Origin: Desulfuromonas sp.
Lineage (GTDB): Bacteria > Desulfobacterota > Desulfuromonadia > Desulfuromonadales > SZUA-401
NCBI GenBank assembly: GCA_002869605.1
Contig: PKUI01000064.1
Coordinates: 1 to 37,708, forward strand
Direction of reading: 5' to 3'
Length of the DNA: 37,708 nt
Under the pieces are notes generated by a model. The model was given only the letters and a program-made list of their open reading frames with translations, ran no database searches and was not told where the DNA came from. Every line of letters begins with the position of its first letter. The stretch's first letter is position 1. Made by a program: the position numbers and the translations under genes. Shown here one piece after another: positions 17,504 to 27,324 of the stretch.

Positions 17504-18367
17504 TCAATTCTCCTTGGGTTTCATCATCATACAGTCAGGGTTTTCATCAACCAGCGCTGCCCTGATACGGCCGACAGCGTGTCCGGGGATCGCCGCAGTG
17601 GCCTGGATGGCAAGTTGAATCGGATAAGAGGTCGAGATCCAGTTCAGAGCTTCACCGGCGACATAGGTTCCATAGGCAGGGTAGAGAATCTTGTAGTCGG
17701 CTTTTTCCCCTGCGGGCTGACACTCCGCTCGGTGATAACCGACCGCATCACCGGTAGCGACCCCCTCTTGGTAAAGCGGCGCCAGAGGCAGCAGGCGCGC
17801 CGCCGTGTAAATCCCGGGGTACCTGCGTGAAGCTATATCCTTGGCATGCGCCCCTTCGTGCAGGGCGATCGACGAATGCCCTGAATAGAGGTGGATGGTA
17901 TTGGTGTAAGGGTTGTAATGGTCGCCACCGAATACCCGTCCAGGGAAAATCATGTAGAAGGTTGTGTTGAGCACTCCCAGGGTGTAGCGCCAGAAGCCGC
18001 TCACTTCTCGATTACGTACCAACCGGGACCACTCGGCACCGGGTGCATACTGATTGAGACGTACCTTGACGTTCTCCAAGGAGTTCGCCTGCAAAAACGC
18101 AGCAAGATCCGCTTCGACTTCGGAAGGAATATCGTGATTGTCGACCCGCCAATCGAACAGGATCAGCTTACTCGGCAAAGAAAACAGGTAATGCCCGAGG
18201 CCGTCAACGAAGGCGTTGGGCCGACCCCGTTCGATCTGTTGCTCTCCGGAACGCAGTTTAAGGGTCAGCGCATCCTCGATGCTATCACCGAAATGATAGG
18301 GTACGGCTGTACAACCACCGGACAAAGAGACGCATAACAGCAACAGCAACAACCACTTCCTACGCAT
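17504..18367 (-). CDS. HExxH-motif lipoprotein, putative zinc metallopeptidase
   Basis: A 287-residue exported lipoprotein: residues 1-18 are a signal with lipobox LSGGC and Cys 19. HEGAH at 170-174 (SIALHEGAHAKDIA) is an HExxH zinc motif, and a further conserved-looking acidic stretch, YQEGVATGDA (E201), could hold the third ligand. The rest (two amphipathic regions and a hydrophobic C-terminal half, WISTSYPIQLAIQATAAIPGHAVG) is not a family I can name. The start is ATG 18365-18367 with GAAGGAGG upstream; a longer reading to 18430 would overlap pfkB. Its end contains the ribosome site of rlpA, so the two envelope genes are coupled. Protease activity is inferred from the motif only. Confidence 0.82.
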   Translation of the reverse strand: MRRKWLLLLLLCVSLSGGCTAVPYHFGDSIEDALTLKLRSGEQQIERGRPNAFVDGLGHYLFSLPSKLILFDWRVDNHDIPSEVEADLAAFLQANSLENVKVRLNQYAPGAEWSRLVRNREVSGFWRYTLGVLNTTFYMIFPGRVFGGDHYNPYTNTIHLYSGHSSIALHEGAHAKDIASRRYPGIYTAARLLPLAPLYQEGVATGDAVGYHRAECQPAGEKADYKILYPAYGTYVAGEALNWISTSYPIQLAIQATAAIPGHAVGRIRAALVDENPDCMMMKPKEN

Positions 18368-18380
18368 ACACCTGCCTCCT

Positions 18381-19289
18381 TCAGGGCAACGTGACACCGT
18401 GGGTCGCGAGAAAACTTGCGACCGCTTCATAAACCGGAATGCCTGCGCGACCCCCGATTGCGCGGGTCTTCAGTGCGGCACAAGCTGCGGCAAAAGCGAG
18501 TTTCTCGGGCCATCCCCAGCCCTGCAACAATCCATAAATATAGCCACCGTGAAAGACATCACCACAGCCGGTGGTATCGACGACCTCCACCTGGAAAGCA
18601 GGCTGCCGAAACTGTTGCCCGGTACGGAGCTTGGTGACGCTTCCCTGAGCGCCAAGGGTCACCGTCGCTGCCGTCACCCCGAAACCGAGTAACTGCTCGC
18701 ATGCCGCAAGCGGGTCCCCGGGAGCCAGCGCTGCGGAGAAATTTTCACTGACCACCGCATGGTCGACAAACGGCAGCAGACGCTTCATTCCTGGTCGTAA
18801 CGTCCCGCCGTCGAGGACCACCAGCGTCCCGGCCTCATGGGCCACATGCGCCGCAAGCAGGGCCACATCGAGGTGCAGTCCATCGAGATGCAGTACGCGT
18901 GCATGGGCGATCTGCTCCTCGTCGAGCTGCCCCGGGGTAATCATTGCGTCTCCTCGATGCCAGAAGATCGTCCTGCGCGCCGTCTCAGGTTCGACGGCGA
19001 TAAACGCCGTCTGACTTCGTCTTCCCTGCAGGGTCTGCAGGTGCCGGCAGTCGACCTCTTCGAGTACGAGGCCGGCACGGATCTGACGTCCTGCCTCATC
19101 GCCCCCCACCGCCCCCTGGAGAGCCGTACGTATCCCCATGCGCGACAAGGTGACCAGGGCGGTTGCGACCGGCCCCCCTCCCTGCAGAGTCAATTCTGGA
19201 AGCTCGACCTTGCTGTCAGGTACAGGCCATTTTTCGAGCGTACCGAGCAGATCGAGGGAACACTGCCCAACGCCAACCACCTCTACCAT
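18381..19289 (-). CDS. PfkB-family carbohydrate/nucleoside kinase
   Basis: A 302-residue ribokinase-like enzyme that phosphorylates a small sugar or nucleoside. N-terminal features include VGVGQCSLDLLG and the substrate-binding GGGPVATALVTLSRMG. The PfkB signature 2 is DTTGCGDVFHGGYIYGL, in which the last D before VFHGG is the catalytic base; many relatives read DTTGAGD, so the Cys is a variant. The true substrate is not readable. GGAGG precedes the ATG by four bases. It starts the unit that ends with rlpA, 13 bases before the HExxH lipoprotein. The functional link to envelope genes is unclear. Confidence 0.92.
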   Translation of the reverse strand: MVEVVGVGQCSLDLLGTLEKWPVPDSKVELPELTLQGGGPVATALVTLSRMGIRTALQGAVGGDEAGRQIRAGLVLEEVDCRHLQTLQGRRSQTAFIAVEPETARRTIFWHRGDAMITPGQLDEEQIAHARVLHLDGLHLDVALLAAHVAHEAGTLVVLDGGTLRPGMKRLLPFVDHAVVSENFSAALAPGDPLAACEQLLGFGVTAATVTLGAQGSVTKLRTGQQFRQPAFQVEVVDTTGCGDVFHGGYIYGLLQGWGWPEKLAFAAACAALKTRAIGGRAGIPVYEAVASFLATHGVTLP

Positions 19290-19388
19290 TACGCCTCCAA
19301 AAGAGCACCTTTTACCAAGAGATCATCCTCACACAGGGTTCCCCTGAGAACGCCAACCATCCGTTATCTTAACCTAACCGGCACATCT

Positions 19389-19424
19389 AAAAAAAGGCGC
19401 CTGGGCAATGAGCCCGGGCGCCTT
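19389..19424 (-). terminator. Rho-independent terminator of the dnaE-accA unit
   Basis: Read on the minus strand, a 13-pair stem (arms 19394-19406 and 19412-19424, one G-U pair) with a five-base loop is followed by a run of seven T (19389-19395 as A on the plus strand). It lies 25 bases after the accA stop. Confidence 0.92.
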
Positions 19425-19448
19425 AGTCTACACGACAACAGCGGCGGA

Positions 19449-20405
19449 TCAGTTTTCCTCGACCTTGGTCATGGCACGGAACTTCTGATAGCGCTGCTCG
19501 ACCAACTCTTCGGGGGAGAGCTTCATCAACTCGTCAAGATGCTTCTTGAGGACCTTCTTGACGTTAGCTGCGGCCAGGGGCATGTCATTATGCGCCCCGC
19601 CTTTCGGCTCGGGAATCACCTCGTCGATCACGCATTCAAGAGAATCGATATCCTTGGCGGTGAGCTTGAGCGCCTCGGCGGCCTGCGGCCCCATGGTGCC
19701 GTCGCTCCACAGGATGGCGGCACACCCCTCGGGGGAAATAACCGAGTAGACCGAGTACTCCATCATCAGCACCCGGTTGCCGACAGCAATTGCCAACGCG
19801 CCACCGGAGCCACCTTCGCCGGTGACCGTCACGATAATCGGTACCGTAAGCATCGCCATCTCACGCAGGTTGCGCGCGATCGCCTCGGCTTGGCCGCGCT
19901 CTTCGGCACCGATACCGGGAAACGCACCCGGGGTATCAACAAAGGTAAAGATCGGCAGTTTGAACTGTTCGGCGAGCTGCATCACACGCAGCGCCTTGCG
20001 GTAGCCCTCGGGGTGCGGCATACCGAAATTCCGGTAGACCTTCTCCTTGGTGTCGCGCCCCTTCTGGTGCCCTATGACCACGCACGGCTCGCCTTCGAGG
20101 CGCGCGAAGCCACACACCAGCGCGGGATCGTCACGGAAGTTGCGGTCCCCGTGGACCTCGAACCAGTCAGTGAAGACATGCTCAATGTAGTCGAGCGTAT
20201 AAGGACGGTACTGGTGACGCGCCAACTGGGTGCGTTGCCAGCGGGTCAGGTTCGTGAATATATCTTCACGCAGTTTCTCTGCCTTTTTCTCCAGCTTCTT
20301 AATGTCGCCAGAGAAATCAACGTTGTCGGTAGAGAACTCGCGCAGCTCGCGAATCTTCTGTTCCAGTTCCACCAACGGTTTCTCAAAATCGAGGAAATAT
20401 TGCAT
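19449..20405 (-). CDS. accA: Acetyl-CoA carboxylase carboxyltransferase subunit alpha
   Basis: Half of the carboxyltransferase that moves CO2 from biotin to acetyl-CoA to give malonyl-CoA, the first step of fatty acid synthesis; it partners AccD, which is not in this window. The 318-residue length is standard. Marks include the N-terminal coiled helix [50 protein letters not shown] and the [14 protein letters not shown] stretch. AGGAG is eight bases before the ATG. It follows dnaE by 17 bases, the same pairing as in E. coli, and is closed by a strong terminator. Confidence 0.98.
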   Translation of the reverse strand: MQYFLDFEKPLVELEQKIRELREFSTDNVDFSGDIKKLEKKAEKLREDIFTNLTRWQRTQLARHQYRPYTLDYIEHVFTDWFEVHGDRNFRDDPALVCGFARLEGEPCVVIGHQKGRDTKEKVYRNFGMPHPEGYRKALRVMQLAEQFKLPIFTFVDTPGAFPGIGAEERGQAEAIARNLREMAMLTVPIIVTVTGEGGSGGALAIAVGNRVLMMEYSVYSVISPEGCAAILWSDGTMGPQAAEALKLTAKDIDSLECVIDEVIPEPKGGAHNDMPLAAANVKKVLKKHLDELMKLSPEELVEQRYQKFRAMTKVEEN

Positions 20406-20422
20406 CTATAACTCCTATCAAA

Positions 20423-23400
20423 TCACTCGAAAGTGACCACACTATAACCGAAAAGCTTTTCGGCAGCACTAACTATTCTTTCATTAGCCGCGACCCGGCA
20501 ATCTCCAGGCAGGGCGATCACGGTTTCCGTGCACGATGGATTCACGACATGCAGCCACGCCTCGCAGCTGCCACGGTGCCTTCTCATCAGGTCTTTCAAC
20601 GCCGTCAAACGGCGTTGATCGAGATCTTTGGAAGCACAGCGGAAATGAACCCGGCGAGTCATTTTTTCACTCGCTTCGGACAACAGGACAACCTCGGAAG
20701 CGAGGATCTTTGCCGACTCTTCCTCGATCTTAACGGTGCCGGTCACCAGCAGCGGGTCATCCCCCTTGATCAATTCCATTGACTCGCGGTAAGTCTCGGG
20801 AAAGATCACAAGTTCGGCGAAGCCGGAAAGATCCTCGAGGGTCACGAACGCCATGCGGTCGCCCTTTTTGGTGGTCAGCTCCTTCAAGCCTGCAACCATG
20901 CCGGCCAGGCGTACCTCTTCCTGGTCGCGTCGCTCGATCAGGGCCGCCGCCTCGCAAGAGGTGTAACGGCTCAGGTCATCACGATAACGATCGAGGGGGT
21001 GACCGGTGATATAGAAACCGAGCGCTTCCTTCTCAAAGTTCAGGCGCAGCTTCTCGTCCCATTCGTTCACCTCTGGCAGCTTGCCGTTTCCATGCCCGTG
21101 GGAAGAGACGATCTCGGCCGACCCGAACAGCGAATCCTGCCCCACCGCCTTGTCGCGCTGCACCCGCTGCCCGACCTCCATGGCATCTTCAAGCGCCACC
21201 ATGTACTGGCTACGGTGTCCACCGAGGGAATCATAGCAGCCGCTCTTGATCAGCGCCTCGACCACCTTCTTGTTGACGCGTCGCAAGTCGACCCGTTCGC
21301 AGAACTCACCGAGGGTGTCGAACAAGCCTTCCTGACGCGCTTCGAGAATCGCTTCGATCGCGGCAGCGCCGACCCCCTTGACCGCTCCCATGCCGAAACG
21401 GATAGCTTTGCCATGCACGGTGAAGGTGCGCTCCGAAGCGTTTATGTCAGGCGGCAGCACCTCGATCCCCATGGTACGTACTTCGTTGATGTTCTTCACC
21501 ACCTTGTCGGTGTTTTCCATGTCCTCGGTCAATAGCGCGGCCATGAATTCCACCGGGTAGTGGGCCTTCAAATATGCGGTATGGTACGCCACCAGCGCGT
21601 AGGCAGCCGAGTGCGACTTATTGAAGCCATACTCGGCGAACTTCTCCATCAAGTCGAAGACCGCCTGGGCCTTCTTCAGGTCGAGCTGGTTTTCCTTCGC
21701 CCCAACCATGAACTTTTCGCGTTCCTTGGCCATCTCCTCGGGCTTCTTCTTGCCCATGGCACGACGCAACAGGTCGGCACCACCGAGGGTGTAGTTGGCG
21801 AGGATCTGGGCGATCTGCATGACCTGTTCCTGGTAGACGATGACCCCGTAGGTATCCTTGAGGATTGGCTCCAGTTGCGGGAAGTCGTAGGTAAAGGTCT
21901 CCTGGCCGTGCTTACGGCGGATGAAGGTGTCAACCATCCCTGAGCCCAGGGGGCCGGGGCGATAGAGGGCGACCATGGCGATCAGGTCCTCGAAGCAGTT
22001 CGGTCGCAGCTTGGCGAGGTACTCGCGCATACCGCTCGACTCGAGCTGGAAGACGCCGGTGGTCTTCCCCTCGGCGAGCAACTCGTAGGTGGTCTTGTCA
22101 TCGTCGGTGATCAGCTTCAGGTCGAACTCCGGGTCCTTCCCTTCGCGCACCAGGCGCACGGCGTTGTCGATGACGGTCAGAGTCTTCAGACCCAAAAAGT
22201 CGAACTTGACGAGACCGATCTTTTCGACGTAGCTCATGGCGAACTGAGTCACCTGGCCACCCGACTTCTGATCCTTGTAGAGCGGCAGGTACTCGGTAAG
22301 AACCTGTGGCGTCACCACCACCCCGGCGGCATGCGTCGAAGCGTGACGGGTCAACCCCTCGAGGGCAACCGCAACCTTGAACAGTTCGGCAACACGGGGG
22401 TCTTTGTCGATGGACTCCTGGAGGCGCTCTTCAATCTTCTGCGCTTCCTTGAGGTTCTTGGCACCGTCGGGGATCAGTTTGGCGATGCGGTCGACATCGC
22501 CATACGGCATATTCAGCGCACGTCCGACGTCACGAACCGCCGCCTTGGCGAGCATGGTCCCGAAGGTGATGATCTGCGCGACGTTCGCTTCGCCGTATTT
22601 TTCGCGCACGTACTGGATCACGTCCTCACGACCATAAATGCAGAAGTCGACGTCGATATCCGGCATCGAGATGCGCTCGGGGTTGAGGAAACGCTCAAAC
22701 AGCAGATTGTAGGGGATCGGGTCGATATCGGTGATACGGATGGCAAAGGCGACCAGGCTGCCTGCAGCCGAACCACGACCCGGTCCAACCGGGATGTCGT
22801 TGTCCTTGGCCCAGTTGATGAAGTCGGCGACGATCAGGAAGTAACCGGGAAAGCCCATCTGGCGGATGATGCCGAGTTCCTCGTCGAGGCGTGCGCGATA
22901 CTCCTGTTCATCCTCGGCGCTGACCTCACGCACCTTGCGGATGTCATCAAGACGCTCTACCAGACCTTCGCGTGCCTCACGCTCGAGGATTTCGTCGAGG
23001 GTCTCTCCTTCGGTTTCAAAATACGGAAAGTGGTAGGTGCTGAAGTCGAACTCAATATTGCAGCGCTCGGCGATCTTGACCGTGTTGGAGAGCGCTTCAG
23101 GATAGTCGCGAAACAGCTCGCGCATCTCCTCGGGGGTCTTGACGTAAAACTCCTCGTTGGAGAAACGCATGCGGTTGGGGTCGTCCATGGTCTTGCCGGT
23201 CTGGATGCAGAGCAGGACCTCATGAGCGTAGGCGTCTTCGCGGGTCAGGTAGTGACAATCGTTGGTCGCCACCAACGGCAGAGAAAGCTCTGCGGCCAAC
23301 TTGACCATCCCCTCGTTGACCGGTTCCTGTTCAGGAAGGAAATTCTCCTGCAGCTCGAGGTAGAAACGATCGTTGTCGAAAACCCTGGACATCGCCTTGA

Positions 23401-23887
23401 CCCGCTCGCGAGCGTCGTCATAGCGACCGAGTCCGAGCATGGTCGGAATCTCACCGCCGAGGCAGGCCGAGAGGGCGATCAGCCCCTCATTGTATTGCTC
23501 AAGCAGACTCCAGTCGATACGCGGCTTGTAATAGAAACCTTCGAGATGGGCCGCAGAGGCAAGATGGCAGAGGTTACGGTAACCGGTTAGGTTTTCGCAC
23601 AACAGCACCAGGTGGTAGGACGCCTCGGAGGAACCGCGGGCGTTGGTCTTTTCAAAGCGGGAACCGGGAGCGACGTAAACCTCGCAGCCAATGATCGGCT
23701 TGATGCCCCTCCCTTTAGCCTTGCTGTAGAACTCCATGGCACCGAACATGTTGCCATGATCGGTAATCGCCACCGCCCCCATGCCGTGCTCGGAGGTGCG
23801 GTTGAGCAGGTCATCGATCTTGATGGCCCCATCCAACAGGCTGTATTGGGAGTGCAAATGCAGGTGAACGAATTCTGTCGTATCCAT
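20423..23887 (-). CDS. dnaE: DNA polymerase III alpha subunit
   Basis: Catalytic replicase subunit. The 1154-residue protein has the DnaE1 layout: PHP domain (1-280, beginning FVHLHLHSQYSLLDGAIKI), polymerase core with the catalytic PDIDVDF at about 409-415 and the preceding GPGRGSAAGSLV, a helix-hairpin-helix region (VKGVGAAAIEAIL near 830) and an OB fold (about 985-1060, VRLAGMVAGLKE). The C-terminal tail is of the usual length. ATG at 23885-23887; no strong ribosome site is evident. Upstream are 145 bases without a gene, then maf; downstream is accA. The gene appears intact. An open frame of 419 codons on the opposite strand is a shadow of it. Confidence 0.98.
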   Translation of the reverse strand: MDTTEFVHLHLHSQYSLLDGAIKIDDLLNRTSEHGMGAVAITDHGNMFGAMEFYSKAKGRGIKPIIGCEVYVAPGSRFEKTNARGSSEASYHLVLLCENLTGYRNLCHLASAAHLEGFYYKPRIDWSLLEQYNEGLIALSACLGGEIPTMLGLGRYDDARERVKAMSRVFDNDRFYLELQENFLPEQEPVNEGMVKLAAELSLPLVATNDCHYLTREDAYAHEVLLCIQTGKTMDDPNRMRFSNEEFYVKTPEEMRELFRDYPEALSNTVKIAERCNIEFDFSTYHFPYFETEGETLDEILEREAREGLVERLDDIRKVREVSAEDEQEYRARLDEELGIIRQMGFPGYFLIVADFINWAKDNDIPVGPGRGSAAGSLVAFAIRITDIDPIPYNLLFERFLNPERISMPDIDVDFCIYGREDVIQYVREKYGEANVAQIITFGTMLAKAAVRDVGRALNMPYGDVDRIAKLIPDGAKNLKEAQKIEERLQESIDKDPRVAELFKVAVALEGLTRHASTHAAGVVVTPQVLTEYLPLYKDQKSGGQVTQFAMSYVEKIGLVKFDFLGLKTLTVIDNAVRLVREGKDPEFDLKLITDDDKTTYELLAEGKTTGVFQLESSGMREYLAKLRPNCFEDLIAMVALYRPGPLGSGMVDTFIRRKHGQETFTYDFPQLEPILKDTYGVIVYQEQVMQIAQILANYTLGGADLLRRAMGKKKPEEMAKEREKFMVGAKENQLDLKKAQAVFDLMEKFAEYGFNKSHSAAYALVAYHTAYLKAHYPVEFMAALLTEDMENTDKVVKNINEVRTMGIEVLPPDINASERTFTVHGKAIRFGMGAVKGVGAAAIEAILEARQEGLFDTLGEFCERVDLRRVNKKVVEALIKSGCYDSLGGHRSQYMVALEDAMEVGQRVQRDKAVGQDSLFGSAEIVSSHGHGNGKLPEVNEWDEKLRLNFEKEALGFYITGHPLDRYRDDLSRYTSCEAAALIERRDQEEVRLAGMVAGLKELTTKKGDRMAFVTLEDLSGFAELVIFPETYRESMELIKGDDPLLVTGTVKIEEESAKILASEVVLLSEASEKMTRRVHFRCASKDLDQRRLTALKDLMRRHRGSCEAWLHVVNPSCTETVIALPGDCRVAANERIVSAAEKLFGYSVVTFE

Positions 23888-24032
23888 GCGCAGTGCTCAG
23901 TCAGGCGATTCAACGAAAAAAACCGATATCGGCCAACACCGGGTCCCCCCTAAAGCGCCGCTAACACCGGTTTTCGAACAGGGGTGGGATACTACCACCA
24001 TACGGTCAAATGGTCAAACCAAAGAACGCGCT

Positions 24033-24614
24033 TTACAACAGCTCGACGCCGGCTTGCCGCAGCATGCCACACAGCTTGATCAACGGGAGGCCAACCAGTG
24101 CGGTGTAGTCTTCGCCGCCCATACTCTCCATCAGGGCTATACCGAGCCCCTCAACCTTGAAGGAGCCGGCACAGTCCGTCGGCTCTTCCCGGCGGATGTA
24201 ACTACGGATCTCGTCGTCACTGAGTTTGCGCAAGGTCACGGTGAAGGTCGCGTAATCAACCTGGGACTCTCCGCGGGCGCTGTCGTGCAGGCAAACACCG
24301 GTAAAAAAGGTATGGCTGCGACCGGACATCGACTTGAGCTGCTCAAAGGCCCGTTGACTGCTACCCGGCTTGCCGATTACCCGGTTGCGGGGGTCGACAA
24401 ACACTTGGTCTGAGCCGATGATCAGAGCGTCGTCATATTGTGGGGCGAGGCTCTCGGCTTTCTGCAGCGAAAGATGCTTGACCAGAAGTTCAGGCGCTAT
24501 GCCGGGCTGTATCTCCTCGTGGCAACGCGGAGCCGCGGTGAGAAACGGTACGCCGAGCTGTTTGAACAAGCGGCGCCGATAGGGGCTGGTGGAGGCAAGA
24601 ACCAAGGTTCGCAT
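24033..24614 (-). CDS. maf: Maf/YceF-type nucleotide pyrophosphatase
   Basis: Housekeeping pyrophosphatase that hydrolyses modified or canonical nucleoside triphosphates. The 193-residue product has the N-terminal signature VLASTSPYRRRLFKQLG, the conserved IIGSDQVF and a KVEGLGIALMESMGGEDYTALVGLPL stretch. The SPYRRR start and the SDQ motif fit the YceF (7-methyl-GTP) subgroup better than the dTTP/UTP type, but this is inference from motif memory. It is one gene before dnaE on the same strand, separated by 145 bases. Confidence 0.94.
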   Translation of the reverse strand: MRTLVLASTSPYRRRLFKQLGVPFLTAAPRCHEEIQPGIAPELLVKHLSLQKAESLAPQYDDALIIGSDQVFVDPRNRVIGKPGSSQRAFEQLKSMSGRSHTFFTGVCLHDSARGESQVDYATFTVTLRKLSDDEIRSYIRREEPTDCAGSFKVEGLGIALMESMGGEDYTALVGLPLIKLCGMLRQAGVELL

Positions 24615-24691
24615 GAGGCATCATCCTGACTAAGAGATGCCAACGTTTTACCTCACTTGGCTCGGCTTGGCAATCATCGATGCTGCCAGGC

Positions 24692-25060
24692 TCACGCCGA
24701 CATCTCTGCAACCGCCCCGGGGTCGGCAAAAAGCGGCAGGTAGACATGCGGACGTGACCCGCGGTTCCCGGTTACGCTGTCAACAGCGTGGCCATCCACC
24801 GCTAGCGCAAAGCGGATATCCGACTCGATGTTTTCCTCACCGTGTCGAGCAAGGAAATTGCGTACCCCCTTCGCATCCCCCCACAGGCTATCGACGTAGG
24901 TGATCTCAAAATCAGGACCGAAAGAGATCAGGACTTCACCCTCGTAGAGGCCGTCACCGATGACCGCGGCAAGCTCCTGACCACACCCACTCCGTTCGAC
25001 AGAATGAACATCCAGATAAATTCCACACCCGCTTTCCGTCTCCGCACCGATATAGATCAT
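24692..25060 (-). CDS. Small soluble protein, unknown function
   Basis: A 122-residue acidic protein beginning MIYIGAETESGCGIYLDV, which I do not recognise. It has no signal or membrane segment. Alternating beta/loop segments (ELAAVIGDGLYEGEVLISFG, FEITYVDSLWGDAKGVRNFL) suggest a compact alpha/beta fold; three cysteines lie in or near the N-terminal third. The start is ATG 25058-25060, with a near-perfect AAGGAGG six to seven bases upstream. A longer reading to 25168 adds 36 residues without support. It lies upstream of maf on the same strand and is divergent from the Kef-type antiporter gene. Confidence 0.7.
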   Translation of the reverse strand: MIYIGAETESGCGIYLDVHSVERSGCGQELAAVIGDGLYEGEVLISFGPDFEITYVDSLWGDAKGVRNFLARHGEENIESDIRFALAVDGHAVDSVTGNRGSRPHVYLPLFADPGAVAEMSA

Positions 25061-25227
25061 GATATCCTCCTTGACGTTTGATCCTAGGCTAATGCCGTGA
25101 AGTGACAGAATATGTCTCACCTGAAATTGCGGATACCAGTCCTGAATAGGCTGGCATTTCAGCGCCATTTGGTTAGAATTTTAAATTCGCAACTAGATTC
25201 CGTAGCCCACAGAAAGCGTTCCCGGTT

Positions 25228-27192
25228 ATGTCCGACCACCAATTCCTCATCGACCTGCTGGTCCTTCTCGCCCTGGCGCTCGGCAGCGCGCTGCTCTTTA
25301 CCCGGCTGCGGCTTTCGCCGATCATCGGCTACCTGGTCTCCGGGCTGATCGCCGGCCCTTATGGCCTGCACCTGATAAAAAATGTCAACGAAGTGGAACA
25401 TATCGCCGAGTTCGGCGTCATCCTGCTGCTGTTCACCATCGGGCTCGAATTCTCGATTTCCCGCCTGCTGCGACTGAAACGGTTGCTGGTCGGGGGGGGG
25501 CTTGCCCAGATGCTGCTTGGTGGAGGCGCGATCCTCGCCGTCGGCATGGCCCTGGGGCTTGAGCTGAAAACAGCCTTGCCGCTCGCCATGGCCCTGGCGC
25601 TCTCCTCGACGGCGATCGTTCTTAAACTGCTCAGCGAGCGGGGTGAAATCGACACGGCCCACGGCCGTATGTCGCTCGGCATCCTGCTCGCCCAGGACCT
25701 CGCGGTAGTGTTTTTCCTCGTCGCGCTACCGTTGCTTGCCGGACAGGACCTCAGCTTCTCCCTGAGGGAAATCCTAAAGGTCGGCCTGTTGCTGGGAGGG
25801 TTGCTGCTCTTCTCCCGCTTCCTGCTGCAGCCGATGCTGATCAGCATCCTCAAGTCCCGCTCTCAGGAGCTGTTCCGACTTACGATCCTGGCACTGATCC
25901 TGGTCACCGCCTGGCTTACGGCCGAAGTCGGGCTGTCCCTGGAGCTGGGGGCGTTCCTGGCCGGCCTGGCGTTATCCGAATCGCCGTATGCCCATCAGGC
26001 CCTGTCGGACATCCTCCCTTTCCGCGACACCTTTCTGGCGATCTTCTTTGTCTCCATCGGGATGCTGGTGAACCTCCAGCTGGTAGCCGACCAGTGGCAA
26101 CTGGTGCTCATCGCGACCCTGGCGACCTGTATCCTCAAGTTCGCCGCCGCAGCCTTCGCCACCGGGCTCTGTCGCTATCCGTTGCGCATCGCGCTGCTGA
26201 CCGGCATGCTGCTTTTCCAGGCCGGCGAATTCTCGTTCGTGTTTCTCAAGCAGGCGAGCGTTTTGTCCCTGGTCCCAGACCAGATCTACCAGGTCTCGCT
26301 GGCGGTCATCGCCCTGACCATGATCGCGACGCCGCTGCTTGCAGGCCAGGCCGAACGCTGGTCGGCCTACCTGGCCGGTTTGCTCGGCAAACCGTCTACC
26401 GAGATCCACCCCGAGATCCAGGAGCGCACCGGCAACCTCTCCGGACACGTCCTGATCGCAGGTTACGGTTTGAGCGGCAGAAACGTTGGGCGTATTCTGC
26501 GCCACTTCGACATCCCGCATATCTACGTGGAACTGAACGCCGAAAGTGTGCGTAGTGGGCGCAGCACGGGCGATTATGTCATTTACGGAGACGTCACCTC
26601 GGCCGAGGTTCTGAAAGAGCTCGGTGTAGAAAGGGCACGTGCCCTGGTCGTGGCCATCAATGACCCGGCAGCCCTGGCACGCTCCGTGAGTACGGCCCGC
26701 CAAGAGAATCCTGACCTTTACATCCTGGCGCGCACCCGTTACGTCGCCGAGCTGGAGCACTTGTGCGAACTCGGTGCCGACGTGGTCATTCCCGATGAGT
26801 TCGAGGCCAGCCTGCAGCTCGGGGCCAACCTGATGCGACGTTTTCACCTCAGCGAGGGGCGTATCCTGCACTTTCTTTCAGAACTGCGTCAGGAACACTA
26901 TACCTCGTTGGTTCGGGGCACCGCAGCCACGCACGAGCTCTCCGTGCTTGGTGAGGGACGGCTCGAGTACCAGGCCTTGCCCGACGATTCCCCCTGCATC
27001 GATTCAAGTCTCGCTGAAATCGACCTACGCAACCAGACCGGGGCAACTATCGTCGGCATCATCCGCCAGGAACGGACCCTCTACAGCCCTGCAGCAACCA
27101 TCCGCCTCGAACACGGAGACACCCTGATGCTTCTCGGAACGCCCGAGAACGTGCAACAGGCATCCGAACTGCTTCACGGACACCCGCTCTAA
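25228..27192 (+). CDS. CPA2-family monovalent cation:proton antiporter with RCK domains (Kef-like)
   Basis: A 654-residue inner-membrane transporter. The first 380 residues carry about twelve hydrophobic segments of the Na_H_Exchanger family, with LSPIIGYLVSGLIAGPYGLHL, GLEFSIS and LALSSTAIVLKLL as landmarks. A regulatory RCK_N (TrkA-N) domain follows (about 408-530), with the nucleotide motif GYGLSGRNVGRIL and acidic E at the end of the second strand, then an RCK_C domain (about 565-650). It probably exchanges K+ (or Na+) for H+ and is gated by NAD(H) or another ligand; the ion is not determined by sequence. The ribosome site is weak. It starts a three-gene plus-strand block. Confidence 0.93.
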   Translation: MSDHQFLIDLLVLLALALGSALLFTRLRLSPIIGYLVSGLIAGPYGLHLIKNVNEVEHIAEFGVILLLFTIGLEFSISRLLRLKRLLVGGGLAQMLLGGGAILAVGMALGLELKTALPLAMALALSSTAIVLKLLSERGEIDTAHGRMSLGILLAQDLAVVFFLVALPLLAGQDLSFSLREILKVGLLLGGLLLFSRFLLQPMLISILKSRSQELFRLTILALILVTAWLTAEVGLSLELGAFLAGLALSESPYAHQALSDILPFRDTFLAIFFVSIGMLVNLQLVADQWQLVLIATLATCILKFAAAAFATGLCRYPLRIALLTGMLLFQAGEFSFVFLKQASVLSLVPDQIYQVSLAVIALTMIATPLLAGQAERWSAYLAGLLGKPSTEIHPEIQERTGNLSGHVLIAGYGLSGRNVGRILRHFDIPHIYVELNAESVRSGRSTGDYVIYGDVTSAEVLKELGVERARALVVAINDPAALARSVSTARQENPDLYILARTRYVAELEHLCELGADVVIPDEFEASLQLGANLMRRFHLSEGRILHFLSELRQEHYTSLVRGTAATHELSVLGEGRLEYQALPDDSPCIDSSLAEIDLRNQTGATIVGIIRQERTLYSPAATIRLEHGDTLMLLGTPENVQQASELLHGHPL

Positions 27193-27324
27193 CAACCCTG
27201 GCAAAAGCCCAAAAACAAGTTGCATATCGTGATCATGTTGAGGTATACAGCGTAAGAATCAACACCCGGAACAAACCGTGGTCCTACCGGTTCGTAGCGG
27301 AAGAAATGATCAACCTGACGTTTT

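Noticed and set aside
18837..20411. A 524-codon open frame on the plus strand.
   Set aside because: It runs antisense to pfkB and accA, shows no known domain and has shadow-type composition from GC-rich codons.
22331..23590. A 419-codon open frame on the plus strand.
   Set aside because: It lies wholly antisense to the clear dnaE gene.
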